Assembly (NCBI GenBank): GCA_900548135.1
Contig: URJC01000045.1
Span: 1-11,782, forward strand
DNA from: an uncultured Odoribacter sp.
GTDB lineage: Bacteria > Bacteroidota > Bacteroidia > Bacteroidales > Marinifilaceae
Reading direction: 5' to 3'
DNA: 11,782 nucleotides
This document shows, piece after piece, positions 1 through 7,546 of this stretch. Under the pieces are notes generated by a model. The model saw only the letters and a program-made list of their open reading frames with translations. It had not been told where the DNA came from and searched no databases. Each line of letters opens with the position of its first letter. Position 1 is the stretch's first letter. The position numbers and the translations under genes were made by a program.

Positions 1-295
1 ACACATAGCGGGTTTCATTCACAATAGCTTTGTAATCGTCCAGTTTCAGACTTTGCATAGCAGCCGGATCCTGCCGCACTCCTCCCCGCATATCCGCCCC
101 GGGATGAATCATGATCATATTAGACCCCATTTCGGAAATCTGAGCCCGGATGCTACGCTTCGACCCCTGACCAATAGCCAGCATTGTAATCACCGAAGCC
201 ACTCCAATGATAATTCCCAACATGGTCAGGAAACCTCTCATTTTATTATTTCCCAAAGCCCGTAAGGCTATTCTGAATAAATTTGTAAAATTCAT
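1..295 (-). CDS. MacB/FtsX-type ABC transporter permease, N-terminal part (cut by window edge)
   Basis: This is the first 98 codons of an inner-membrane permease read leftwards; the rest lies outside the window. My reverse-strand translation starts MNFTNLFRIALRALGNNKMR and continues into a hydrophobic segment, TMLGIIIGVASVITMLAIG, at about residues 24-42. This is the typical opening of MacB/FtsX-fold permeases: an amphipathic start, a 'K-M-R-x-x-L-T-x-L-G-I-x-I-G' motif, then TM1. The next part (GQGSKRSIRAQISEMGSNMI) matches the start of the periplasmic MacB core domain. The ATG at 293-295 is the natural start because the family motif begins within a few residues. It lies 42 bp downstream of the ATPase stop in the same operon, so it very likely forms the transmembrane dimer for that ATPase. 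The substrate cannot be told; macrolide, lipoprotein, peptide and siderophore exporters share this fold. Confidence 0.9.
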   Translation of the reverse strand, partial: MNFTNLFRIALRALGNNKMRGFLTMLGIIIGVASVITMLAIGQGSKRSIRAQISEMGSNMIMIHPGADMRGGVRQDPAAMQSLKLDDYKAIVNETRYV

Positions 296-337
296 AACTT
301 CAAATTAACGATGAATAATGAATACTTCCCTTCATTT

Positions 338-1081
338 TCAGTCTTCTGTTTTTGGTAAAGCTGCCAGCGTGTCTTTTGCCGAAGCAATCTGCCCATTCCG
401 GGTATCCTGGATCACATGCCCGTCTTTCAGCACAATTGTACGGCTGCTGTAGGCCGCCAATTCCGGATTATGGGTCACAAAAACGATTGTACGGCCACGG
501 GCATGCAACTCCTGAAACAAAGTCAGGATTTCAAAAGAAGTGCGGGTATCCAGGTTTCCGGTCGCTTCATCAGCTAAAATCAAGACCGGATCATTGACCA
601 AAGCCCGGGCAATTGCTACCCGTTGCTGTTGCCCTCCGGACATCTGATTGGATTTATGGTAGAGCCGTTCACTCAAGCCAACAGCCTCCAAAGCCTCAAT
701 CGCCCTTTTTTCCCTCTCTTTTGAAGAAACTGCCGAATTATACATCAAGGGTAACTCTACATTCTCTATAGCCGTAGTCTTGGGCAACAAATTATAGGAC
801 TGAAATACAAACCCAATCTTATGATTCCGCAATTCTGCCCGGTCATTTTTACCCATTTCCCGTACCGAATATCCATCTAAACGATACTCTCCGGATGTTG
901 GAGTATCCAAACATCCCAACAGATTCAATAAAGTAGATTTCCCGGATCCGCTTGTACCCATGATTGTTACAAATTCCCCATTCTGAATGGTAAATGATAC
1001 TCCCCGCAATGCATGCACGGTCTCACTTCCTACCAGAAAATCCCGTTTTATATCCTTCAATTCAATAATTGCATTCATCAT
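338..1081 (-). CDS. MacB/LolD-type ABC transporter ATP-binding protein
   Basis: This 247-residue cytoplasmic ATPase powers the neighbouring permease. All ABC motifs are present in order: Walker [10 protein letters not shown] at residues 42-50, Q-loop Q94, signature MSGGQQQR at 147-154 (M replaces the usual L), Walker B LILADE at 167-172 with catalytic E172, D-loop NLD at 176-178, and H-loop H204. The HALRGVSF segment and overall length fit the MacB/LolD/FtsE subfamily, in which nucleotide-binding domain and permease are separate chains (E. coli MacB is a fusion). The start has two adjacent ATGs (1079-1081 and 1076-1078) and either is possible. It lies 14 bp after the adaptor stop and 42 bp before the permease start, so it is translated from the same operon mRNA. 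The family assignment is firm; the transported substrate is unknown. Confidence 0.95.
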   Translation of the reverse strand: MMNAIIELKDIKRDFLVGSETVHALRGVSFTIQNGEFVTIMGTSGSGKSTLLNLLGCLDTPTSGEYRLDGYSVREMGKNDRAELRNHKIGFVFQSYNLLPKTTAIENVELPLMYNSAVSSKEREKRAIEALEAVGLSERLYHKSNQMSGGQQQRVAIARALVNDPVLILADEATGNLDTRTSFEILTLFQELHARGRTIVFVTHNPELAAYSSRTIVLKDGHVIQDTRNGQIASAKDTLAALPKTED

Positions 1082-1095
1082 TTCAGTCCCAGTTT

Positions 1096-2304
1096 TTACT
1101 TCTTACTTCTCTTATTGTCTCCAGGACGTTTAGGCATGAACGGACTGGACTCAGTCTCTCCTCCTTCAGGGGCAGCAATAGCTTGCCTGCTACCGGTCTC
1201 CATTCCAATGATCACCTCTTGTCCTTCTGTCAAACCTCCTGTCACCTCAACCATTGAGCTGGTTGTAGTTCCGGTTTGGATTTCAACCTCCTGCAAAGCC
1301 TCTCCATCCTTTATCCATACAGTTTTTTGTAAGGCCGGATTATCAACATGTATCGGCTTCAAGGTAATGCCGCTGGCTTCTGCCATGGCCTGATCCGGTA
1401 CAAATTTCAAGGCCTTCGGTGAAATCGTCAGCACATTATTTTTTTCAAGATTATAAATAGAAACCGTTGCAGTCAAACCTGGTTTCAATTTCAAATCGGG
1501 ATTCGGAGCACTGATAACCACTTCATATGTCACAACATTCGATTCAACCGTAGCTTCCAAACGGACTTGTGTCACCCGGCCTTCAAAAATATCTTCTGAA
1601 TAAGCGTCCACTCCAAAAGTAACCCGCTGCCCAACTTCCACCTTTCCTATATCTGCTTCATCCACATCTGCGATTACCTGCATTTCTGTCAAATCTTTTG
1701 CAATGGTAAACAGCGTCGGAGTTTCAAAACCCGCAGCAACCGTCTGCCCTTCCTCCACTTCACGGCTAATGACAACTCCGTCTATCGGGCTGGTGATCAC
1801 AGCGTATCCCAGATTACGTCTCACTTTAATAATATCGGCCTTTGACTTCTCATAAGTACTCTTAGCTTTTTCATAATTATAGGTTGCCGTTTCATAATCA
1901 CTGTCACTGATCAATTTTTTCTCAAACAGTACCTTACTCCGTGCATAATTTTTCTGTTGATAGTCATACTCTGCCTTCGCATTATTCAACTGGGCTTCCT
2001 GAGACTCCAATTCTGCCTGTAGGGTGACTTTATCCATCTCAGCAATCAGTTGGCCTTTCTTTACAACACTGTTGTAATCAACATATATCTTATCAATAAT
2101 CCCAGACACCTGTGTACCCACATCTACTTTAGTCACCGGTTCCACAGTACCTGTCGCAGAAACTGCATCCGACATGGAGCTACGGACAACTTTTGATGTC
2201 TGCCAGTCGATTTTCCCTTTTGAAGAACATCCGTGGAAACAATAGGAACATACTCCCAAAACAAGTAGCAGTCCACCGATAGTTACAAGTCTTTTCTTTT
2301 TCAT
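1096..2304 (-). CDS. MacA-type periplasmic adaptor (HlyD/membrane fusion family)
   Basis: This 402-residue adaptor links the inner-membrane ABC permease to the outer-membrane channel. Residues 6-18 form an N-terminal hydrophobic anchor. A half-lipoyl motif (VDVGTQVSGIIDKIYV) lies near 60-75. A coiled-coil hairpin covers about 92-163 and contains the TolC-contact motif R122-x3-L126-x6-S133. The second lipoyl half includes SPIDG at 172-176, followed by the beta-barrel and membrane-proximal domains. The C-terminus is basic (KRPGDNKRSKK). Length and domain order are normal for MacA. Cysteines at 19, 22 and 26 lie at the end of the anchor; C26 is preceded by FHG, which is a poor lipobox, so I favour a membrane anchor over a lipoprotein. 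The gene sits 36 bp downstream of the tolC-like gene and 14 bp upstream of the ATPase gene, which fixes its partners. Confidence 0.93.
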   Translation of the reverse strand: MKKKRLVTIGGLLLVLGVCSYCFHGCSSKGKIDWQTSKVVRSSMSDAVSATGTVEPVTKVDVGTQVSGIIDKIYVDYNSVVKKGQLIAEMDKVTLQAELESQEAQLNNAKAEYDYQQKNYARSKVLFEKKLISDSDYETATYNYEKAKSTYEKSKADIIKVRRNLGYAVITSPIDGVVISREVEEGQTVAAGFETPTLFTIAKDLTEMQVIADVDEADIGKVEVGQRVTFGVDAYSEDIFEGRVTQVRLEATVESNVVTYEVVISAPNPDLKLKPGLTATVSIYNLEKNNVLTISPKALKFVPDQAMAEASGITLKPIHVDNPALQKTVWIKDGEALQEVEIQTGTTTSSMVEVTGGLTEGQEVIIGMETGSRQAIAAPEGGETESSPFMPKRPGDNKRSKK

Positions 2305-2340
2305 ATCTTTAATTGTTACAAAGTTTGCTGCATGTATGTA

Positions 2341-3654
2341 TCACTCAATCCGAATTTCTTTTCCCTGATAGAAATTCAACAGTTGCATGTTCAGTATCGC
2401 CATGTATTTTGCCTGGCTTACTTCCAGTCGGGCAGACATCAGATTATTCTTTTCCGTCAACATCTCCAGGGTATTTTTCATTCCTAAAAAAAACTGTTCT
2501 TGTATCAGATTAAAAGATAATTCAACAGCTTTCAGGTTTTCTTGTGCAGAACGGAAACGATCCTGTGCAGACACTGCATCCTGATATACAGTTTCAATGG
2601 ATTTCAATAAATCCTTCTGTACATTTTCGTAATTCAATTCTGCATTTTCAATATTCAATTTAGCAAGGTTCACAGCAGTCTTATTAGAACGGTTACTGAA
2701 AATGGGAACACTCAGTGTCAGACCAATATTTTCACTCCAATTATGTTTCAACTGACTGGACCAGTTACTTCCGGATGCGTGACTTGTCCCTAAGCCTGCT
2801 GACAATCTTAAACTAGGCAGATAACCAGCCCAGGCTTTCTGCTTCTCCAAACTGGCAACTTTGATATTCAGTTGATTGTATTCAATTTCCGGCATCACTT
2901 TCAAAGAAGTCAGATACACACTTTCTTTTGAAGGTAACAGGCTCAACACTTCTTCATCCGTCAATTCAGGTAAAATCAATTCCATTTGGTCATTAATCCC
3001 CAACTCCAGTAACTGTTTTAAGTCTAAACGTGCATTTGCCAACGAAGTCTGTGATACCACCAATTGATATTTATCTGAAGTATATTGCGATTCCAGCTGT
3101 GCAAAATCAGCCTGCGACAATGAACCGGCATTCATCAATTCTTTTCCCCTGTCACGTTGCGCCTTTGACACCTCCACCGTATTTTCATTAATCCTGACAT
3201 TTTCTTCTGCATACAATATCTGAACAAAAGCCTGGGTTATAGCCAATTCAATATTATTTTCAGACTCTTTGATCGTCAATTCCTGTACTTGATTCTGTAA
3301 CCCCAACTGTTGCAAGTTTTTCTTCAGCTTACCTCCCTGAAAAAGCATAACAGAAGAATTCAGGTCATAACTCCCCGAATAAGAATTTTTATCTCCAGCC
3401 TCCGGACGGGGACGGTTAATGTAATTATGCCCGGAAGAAAATGCCAGGGAAGGCAAACGTTGTGCCTTCGCTTCCTCCGTATTCTCTAAACTTTCATTCA
3501 GAGCTATCCGGCTTTTCTGAATCTGAATATTGTGTTTACGGGCATACTCTATGCACGACCTTAAATTCCAGGACTCAGGCTTTTCCTGTGACCAGGCGGC
3601 TAATGAAAACAAACAAAATAGCGCCAATGTCCAACTTCTTACACATGTTATCAT
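2341..3654 (-). CDS. TolC-family outer membrane efflux protein
   Basis: This 437-residue protein is first in the minus-strand exporter operon and should form the trimeric outer-membrane channel. It begins with a signal peptide (MITCVRSWTLALFCLFSLAAWSQ). The mature start, WNLRSCIEYARKHNIQIQ, is the classic first helix of outer membrane efflux proteins. The family's internal duplication is visible: FQGGKLKKNL near residues 104-113 closes a strand of the first half, and VPIFSNRSNKTAVNLAKLNIENAE repeats that pattern in the second half. Long Glu/Gln/Ala/Leu-rich helices lie between. Length is usual for the family. A promoter candidate lies about 60-90 bp upstream. It is followed after 36 bp by the adaptor gene, so the order is channel, adaptor, ATPase, permease. 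Confidence 0.94.
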   Translation of the reverse strand: MITCVRSWTLALFCLFSLAAWSQEKPESWNLRSCIEYARKHNIQIQKSRIALNESLENTEEAKAQRLPSLAFSSGHNYINRPRPEAGDKNSYSGSYDLNSSVMLFQGGKLKKNLQQLGLQNQVQELTIKESENNIELAITQAFVQILYAEENVRINENTVEVSKAQRDRGKELMNAGSLSQADFAQLESQYTSDKYQLVVSQTSLANARLDLKQLLELGINDQMELILPELTDEEVLSLLPSKESVYLTSLKVMPEIEYNQLNIKVASLEKQKAWAGYLPSLRLSAGLGTSHASGSNWSSQLKHNWSENIGLTLSVPIFSNRSNKTAVNLAKLNIENAELNYENVQKDLLKSIETVYQDAVSAQDRFRSAQENLKAVELSFNLIQEQFFLGMKNTLEMLTEKNNLMSARLEVSQAKYMAILNMQLLNFYQGKEIRIE

Positions 3655-3713
3655 ATCTGATGGTTTTATTCATGATTTCATTTCTTTACCCCTTCTCTTT
3701 CATTTTCACGCTA

Positions 3714-3745
3714 CAAATCTATTTACTCTCCGTTTTTCCAACAAC
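3714..3745 (-). promoter_or_regulatory. Putative Bacteroidota promoter for the exporter operon
   Basis: Read on the minus strand, TAGATTTG (3721-3714) is a full match to the Bacteroidota -7 consensus TAnnTTTG. GTTG (3745-3742), three of four bases of the -33 element TTTG, lies 20 bp upstream. Transcription would start near 3707, leaving a leader of about 50 nt before the TolC-like start codon. Consensus and spacing are established for this phylum; activity here is inferred. Confidence 0.6.
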
Positions 3746-3851
3746 TTTAATATACGGATACCCCATTCTTTCCGACAAAACCCCTCCTTTTTTCGACCAA
3801 CATTTCTATATTCTTTTACCGCTCCCCCGATTAATGGCATCTTTTTTGTTG

Positions 3852-3859
3852 TAATTTTG
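3852..3859 (+). promoter_or_regulatory. Putative -7 promoter box for the PCMD gene
   Basis: TAATTTTG matches TAnnTTTG exactly and sits 31 bp before the ATG at 3891, giving a leader of about 25 nt. I see no convincing TTTG at the -33 position. The same eight bases recur at 7673-7680 ahead of the epimerase gene. The rest of the 236-bp divergent region (3655-3890) is AT-rich, with no gene or strong repeat that I can see. Confidence 0.5.
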
Positions 3860-3890
3860 CACATCAGAACACTATTTAAAACTTATTTCT

Positions 3891-4865
3891 ATGAAACTGA
3901 AACATTACCTGTGGGCAGTCCTTTGCTCAGGATTTCCTTTATATAGTGTTGCCCAACCGGCCAATACTGTTTCCAATGAAAACAGTGAATTTGTACCATT
4001 TGGTAACATGGATAAATGGATGGTACGGGTAGTAAACGAGTCATTTGTGATCGGAGGAAATACTAAATTTTTGTATGAAATTGCCGAAGGTGACACTTTA
4101 AAAGACAATACTCCTTATAAAAATACCACCTCTCCCTGGGGCACTTCTACCGTCATGGCAAAAGTCAGCGGCATTTATAAAGCCAGTGTTACCATCTTCC
4201 CGGAAAAAAGGGACAGTGGTTACTGCGCCCGTCTGGAAACCCGCATGGAACATGTCAAAGTGTTAGGATTAATCAATATATCAGTTCTCGCTACAGGAAC
4301 AATCTTTATGGGAGAAGTGATTGAACCTGTCAGGGATACAAAAAATCCGCAAAGTAAATTAAACAATAACATTCCATTCACGAAACGCCCTCAAGCGTTG
4401 GAATTTGATTATAAAGTATATCCCGGAGGTGAACAAATAAAAGCCACCGGATTCAGCCGTATTACTAAAATTCCGGAACAAAATAATGCAGAAGCTTGTT
4501 TGCTATTACAACACCGATGGGAAGACGAAAAAGGAAATATTTTCGCTAAACGGGTGGGCACAGCTTACGAACGTTATAATCAAGAAGTCAAAGAATGGCA
4601 GAACGGACACCGGATTACAATCCATTACGGAGATATTACCGGTCAGTCTTTCTTCCAACCTTATATGGGACTGACTGAAGGAGAAAATACACAATATTGT
4701 CAAAACAGCAAAGGGGTAATGGTGCCTATTCAGGAAATAGGCTGGGCTGAACCGGACACCACACCAACCCACATCATCCTGCGCTTTTCTTCCGGTCACG
4801 GAGGGGCCTACATCGGTACACCAGACGCCAAATTCTGGATCGATAATGTCAAACTCATTTACTAA
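3891..4865 (+). CDS. Exported PCMD-domain protein (putative carbohydrate metabolism domain), function unknown
   Basis: This 324-residue protein has an N-terminal signal peptide (MKLKHYLWAVLCSGFPLYSVAQ) and no lipobox cysteine, so it is probably released to the periplasm or exterior. The mature part is rich in beta-strand patterns. The C-terminal half resembles the PCMD family of Bacteroidota: a 'RPQALEFDYKVYPGG' strand near residues 164-178, a middle 'ILRFSSGHGGAYIGTPDAKFWIDNVKLIY' segment, and an end in F-W-I-D-N-V, the hallmark of this jelly-roll-like fold. PCMD proteins are usually linked to surface glycan use by context only, and no enzymatic residues are established that I can point to. 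Here it is a single gene with its own promoter and terminator and no SusC/SusD or glycoside hydrolase neighbour, so a glycan role is weakly supported. It diverges from the exporter operon and converges on lpxB, overlapping it by 11 bp. Confidence 0.78.
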   Translation: MKLKHYLWAVLCSGFPLYSVAQPANTVSNENSEFVPFGNMDKWMVRVVNESFVIGGNTKFLYEIAEGDTLKDNTPYKNTTSPWGTSTVMAKVSGIYKASVTIFPEKRDSGYCARLETRMEHVKVLGLINISVLATGTIFMGEVIEPVRDTKNPQSKLNNNIPFTKRPQALEFDYKVYPGGEQIKATGFSRITKIPEQNNAEACLLLQHRWEDEKGNIFAKRVGTAYERYNQEVKEWQNGHRITIHYGDITGQSFFQPYMGLTEGENTQYCQNSKGVMVPIQEIGWAEPDTTPTHIILRFSSGHGGAYIGTPDAKFWIDNVKLIY

Positions 4866-6015
4866 ATGACACAGAGGGATTCCCTCTGTGTTCTTTCAAT
4901 GCCTGTACCATCATTCGGGCAAAACGGTCTGAAGCCCCGGCAGTCCCCAAACGCCGGATTATTTCATCATAATTACGTAACATTTTTTCCCGCTCCCGCT
5001 CGCTATAAAGAATACGTGACAATTCATTCAATACATTCCGTTCTGTTAAATGTTGCATCATTAATTCTTTAACCACTTCTCCTCCAAAAATCAGATTTAC
5101 AAGGGAAATATATTTCACTTTTACGAAGGTTTTGAACAAGTAGTAGCTGAAACGACCTCCTTCCCCACTATAACAAACCACTTGTGGTGTTTTCAGAATA
5201 GCAGTTTCCAGTGTTGCTGTTCCGGAAGTTACCAGAGCAGCTTTCGCCTGGCTCACCAACCGATAGGTTTGTCCATATAAAATTCTCACCTGCCTGCCAT
5301 TCAAATAAGGAGCATAATCCTCATCTTTCATCGAAGGAGCACCCGCAATGATAAACTGATAATCAGGGAAATGCTCGATCATCTTCAGCATGGTCGGCAA
5401 GACATATTTCAATTCCTGGCTACGGCTTCCCGCCAACAAAGCAATAATTGGTTTATCAGGCAACTGCATAGCCTGAATAAAATCAGCAAAAGACTCTTTT
5501 TGGTAAGGCCTACCCGCAATTGCATCCACCAAGGGATTTCCTCCATAATAAACGGCATAATTGTATTTCCTGTAAAATTCCGTTTCAAAAGGAAAGATCG
5601 TATACATCCGGTCGACATATCTTTTAATTTTTTTTACCCGGCCTGTATTCCAGGCCCACAATTTAGGCGAGATATAATAAAACACTTTCAGTCCGATACT
5701 TTTCGCAAAACGGGCAATCCGCAGGTTAAAGCCGGCATAATCTACCAGAATCACCACATCGGGGCGCCATTTCCGGATATCCTCACAACACAAGCGGATA
5801 TTAGCCTTAATCTTATCCAGATTTTTTAAGACTGTTATAAACCCCATGACAGCAGTATCCTTGTAATGCCTGACGATCTCAGCACCGGCATCACGCATAA
5901 AATCACCTCCCCAGCCACGGACTTCCGCCTCTGCATCCTCTTTTTTCAACCCTTTTATCAAATTGGAGGCATGTAAATCCCCGGAAGCCTCACCTGCAAT
6001 AATATAATAACGCAT
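4855..6015 (-). CDS. lpxB: Lipid-A-disaccharide synthase
   Basis: LpxB is a peripheral inner-membrane GT-B glycosyltransferase (GT19). It joins UDP-2,3-diacylglucosamine to lipid X (2,3-diacylglucosamine-1-phosphate), forming the tetraacyl disaccharide of lipid A and releasing UDP. The 386-residue product opens with MRYYIIAGEASGDLHASNL, the family's glycine-rich N-terminal loop. It also has YYISPKLWAWNTGRVKKIK, IFPFETEFY, the GGNPLVD segment (GHP-L in E. coli), LLAGSRSQE, and the C-terminal donor-site motif VTSGTATLETAI. E. coli LpxB has 382 residues, so length is normal. I chose the ATG at 6013-6015: an in-frame ATG at 6084 would add 23 hydrophobic residues with no family counterpart and would run through the predicted promoter. 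The gene is alone here, divergent from mtaB, and its last codons contain the terminator of the convergent PCMD gene. Confidence 0.96.
   Translation of the reverse strand: MRYYIIAGEASGDLHASNLIKGLKKEDAEAEVRGWGGDFMRDAGAEIVRHYKDTAVMGFITVLKNLDKIKANIRLCCEDIRKWRPDVVILVDYAGFNLRIARFAKSIGLKVFYYISPKLWAWNTGRVKKIKRYVDRMYTIFPFETEFYRKYNYAVYYGGNPLVDAIAGRPYQKESFADFIQAMQLPDKPIIALLAGSRSQELKYVLPTMLKMIEHFPDYQFIIAGAPSMKDEDYAPYLNGRQVRILYGQTYRLVSQAKAALVTSGTATLETAILKTPQVVCYSGEGGRFSYYLFKTFVKVKYISLVNLIFGGEVVKELMMQHLTERNVLNELSRILYSEREREKMLRNYDEIIRRLGTAGASDRFARMMVQALKEHRGNPSVSFSK
4869..4897 (+). terminator. Intrinsic terminator of the PCMD gene, embedded in the lpxB 3' coding end
   Basis: ACACAGAGGG (4869-4878), loop ATT, and CCCTCTGTGT (4882-4891) form a perfect 10-bp stem, followed on the plus strand by TCTTTC, a short U-rich tail. 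It begins 3 bp after the PCMD stop codon. All of it lies inside lpxB, where it encodes part of the C-terminal tail. The minus-strand side lacks a T-run, so its main effect should be on plus-strand transcripts. Confidence 0.75.
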
Positions 6016-6043
6016 AAAAATCGTTTTATTGATTATCTGAAAA

Positions 6044-6051
6044 CAAAAATA
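6044..6051 (-). promoter_or_regulatory. Putative -7 promoter box for lpxB
   Basis: Read on the minus strand this is TATTTTTG, a full match to TAnnTTTG. It lies 28 bp before the chosen lpxB start, giving a leader of about 20 nt. I find no TTTG-like -33 element at the right distance. Its position between the two possible LpxB starts supports the shorter protein. Confidence 0.4.
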
Positions 6052-6076
6052 GCAAATTACAGGCCAAATCATTACT

Positions 6077-6108
6077 TTTGTCAACGATCATACTAAAATT
6101 TAATTTTA
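6077..6108 (+). promoter_or_regulatory. Putative mtaB promoter
   Basis: TTTG at 6077-6080 is a perfect -33 element. After exactly 20 bp comes TAATTTTA (6101-6108), which matches TAnnTTTG in all but the last base. Transcription would begin near 6114 and give a leader of about 43 nt before the mtaB ATG. The -7 box is covered by a 19-bp palindrome, listed separately. Confidence 0.5.
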
Positions 6109-6110
6109 GT
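6092..6110. repeat. 19-bp palindrome (operator-like) in the lpxB-mtaB divergent region
   Basis: ACTAAAATTTAATTTTAGT is a perfect inverted repeat with 9-bp arms around a central T. It overlaps the predicted -7 box of mtaB, where a dimeric repressor would block transcription. AT-rich palindromes arise by chance more readily than GC-rich ones, and no regulator gene lies nearby, so the operator role is inference. Confidence 0.5.
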
Positions 6111-6157
6111 GTGCTGGAATTTTTCAACCGCAAGCACATTAATATACAGCATAAAAT

Positions 6158-7444
6158 ATGAACCTGGCAGGGAAGAAAGTAGCCTATATCACTTTAGGAT
6201 GCAAACTGAATTTTTCTGAAACTTCAACAATAAAACACAGTCTGGAAAAAGCCGGAACAATGACAGCCGGCGAAAAAGACGATGCGGATATTTTTGTCAT
6301 CAATACCTGTAGTGTCACAGACATGGCAGAAAAAAAAGGCCGTCAACTCATCCGGAAGATTATACATCATCATCCGGAAGCCTATATTGTTGTCGTTGGA
6401 TGTTATGCCCAACTCCGTGCAAAAGAAATTATGGCCATCGAAGGAGTTGATCTGGTTTTAGGCGCAGGAGATAAATTCAACGTCGCACATTATTTACAAC
6501 ATCTTGAAACAGTACAGCAGCATGATCCCCATTCCTGCGATGTCTTTAAATTAGCCGATTTTGATTTGGCTTATTCTTTTGGCGACCGGACCCGTTGTTT
6601 TCTTAAAATACAGGATGGATGTGATTATTTCTGTACTTACTGTACCATTCCATTTGCCCGCGGACGTAGCCGGAGTGCAACAATCCTACAAATCAAAACA
6701 GCTATCCGGGAAGTGGCAGCAAAAGGAATTAAAGAAGTTATTCTAACCGGAGTAAACACAGGCGATTTCGGACGCGGAGGGGATGAAAAGTTCCTGGACC
6801 TGATCAAAGAACTGGACCAAACGGATGAAATCAAAAGATACCGCATATCATCTGTAGAACCCAATTTATTGACCGACGAAATCATTGAATTTGTTGCCAG
6901 GTCCCGTCACTTCATGCCTCATTTTCATATTCCCCTGCAATCAGGCAGTAATGAAGTCCTGAAATTGATGCACAGACGTTACTCCCGGGAATTATTTGCA
7001 GAGAAAATCAAGAGGATAAAATCCTTACTACCGGATGCATTCATTGGTGTAGATATCATTGTTGGCATGCGGGGAGAAACCGAAACCTTTTTCCAGGATT
7101 CCCGGGATTTTATCGCAGCTCTTCCCATCTCCCGCCTGCACGTGTTCCCCTATTCAGAACGTCAGGGAACCAAAGCCCTCGACATCCCGTTCGTTGTCTC
7201 ACAGGAAGATAAACATCAGCGGGTAAGCGAAATGCTGCAGATCTCAGAACAGAAACTGACTCAATTCTACCATCAATTTGCAAGTCAGACGCGCCCTGTC
7301 TTGTTCGAAGACAATAAAATCGGAAAATACATCTGTGGATTTACTGACAATTACATAAAAGTACAATACCCGTATGATTCTCAATTAGCCAACCAAATCA
7401 TCCCGGTTACATTGGACTCACAAACAATATGCATGGATGAATAA
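6158..7444 (+). CDS. mtaB: tRNA (N6-threonylcarbamoyladenosine-37 C2)-methylthiotransferase
   Basis: MtaB is a cytoplasmic radical-SAM enzyme that adds a methylthio group to t6A at position 37 of ANN-decoding tRNAs, making ms2t6A. The 428-residue product has the full layout. The N-terminal MTTase domain carries three cysteines for the auxiliary 4Fe-4S cluster: C15 in TLGCKLNFSE, C51 in INTCSVTDMAEKK and C82 in VVGCYAQ. The radical-SAM domain has the C155-x3-C159-x2-C162 motif followed by TIPFARGRSRS. The C-terminal region from about residue 380 fits a TRAM-like RNA-binding domain. 'GCKLNxSE' and 'CSVTDMAEKK' favour MtaB over MiaB or RimO. The ATG at 6158 precedes the first strand closely and has an A-rich upstream rather than a Shine-Dalgarno, as is usual here. 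It appears to be a single gene; I see no convincing terminator right after its stop. Confidence 0.94.
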   Translation: MNLAGKKVAYITLGCKLNFSETSTIKHSLEKAGTMTAGEKDDADIFVINTCSVTDMAEKKGRQLIRKIIHHHPEAYIVVVGCYAQLRAKEIMAIEGVDLVLGAGDKFNVAHYLQHLETVQQHDPHSCDVFKLADFDLAYSFGDRTRCFLKIQDGCDYFCTYCTIPFARGRSRSATILQIKTAIREVAAKGIKEVILTGVNTGDFGRGGDEKFLDLIKELDQTDEIKRYRISSVEPNLLTDEIIEFVARSRHFMPHFHIPLQSGSNEVLKLMHRRYSRELFAEKIKRIKSLLPDAFIGVDIIVGMRGETETFFQDSRDFIAALPISRLHVFPYSERQGTKALDIPFVVSQEDKHQRVSEMLQISEQKLTQFYHQFASQTRPVLFEDNKIGKYICGFTDNYIKVQYPYDSQLANQIIPVTLDSQTICMDE

Positions 7445-7501
7445 TCAGATAAACATAAATCATTATTTTCTGAAGACCAAAACAAACACAAGCCTAATAA
7501 T

Positions 7502-7546
7502 CAGGTTACCTGTATTTATTGATTCTAATTAACAATATTTAATTAG
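7502..7546. repeat. Short dyads upstream of the small transcription unit
   Basis: CAGGTTACCTG (7502-7512) is a palindrome with 5-bp arms. CTAATTAA (7525-7532) and TTAATTAG (7539-7546) are a perfect 8-bp inverted repeat with a 6-bp spacer; its right arm covers the -33 element of the promoter below. These look like operator sites rather than terminators, since neither is followed by a T-run. The binding role is inferred. Confidence 0.4.

Noticed and set aside
1013..1393. 126-codon plus-strand open frame opposite the MacA-like gene and the start of the ATPase gene
   Set aside because: It is antisense to conserved coding sequence, with no start signal or recognisable motif.
3441..3946. Two overlapping plus-strand frames across the tolC-PCMD intergenic region
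   Set aside because: They overlap the start of the TolC-like gene, the promoters and the PCMD start. Their Phe/Ser/Tyr-rich content reflects T-rich DNA, not a protein family.
5371..5829. 152-codon plus-strand open frame opposite lpxB
   Set aside because: It lies wholly inside the well-supported lpxB gene on the other strand and shows no domain pattern; it is a shadow frame.
6016..6084. N-terminal extension of LpxB by 23 residues from an upstream in-frame ATG
   Set aside because: The added residues match nothing in the family, the conserved MRYYIIAGEASGDLH start is complete without them, and the extension would run through a TAnnTTTG box.
7439..7473. Possible mtaB terminator just after its stop
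   Set aside because: Only a 5-6 bp AT stem with mismatches can be drawn, and no convincing T-run follows; too weak to list.
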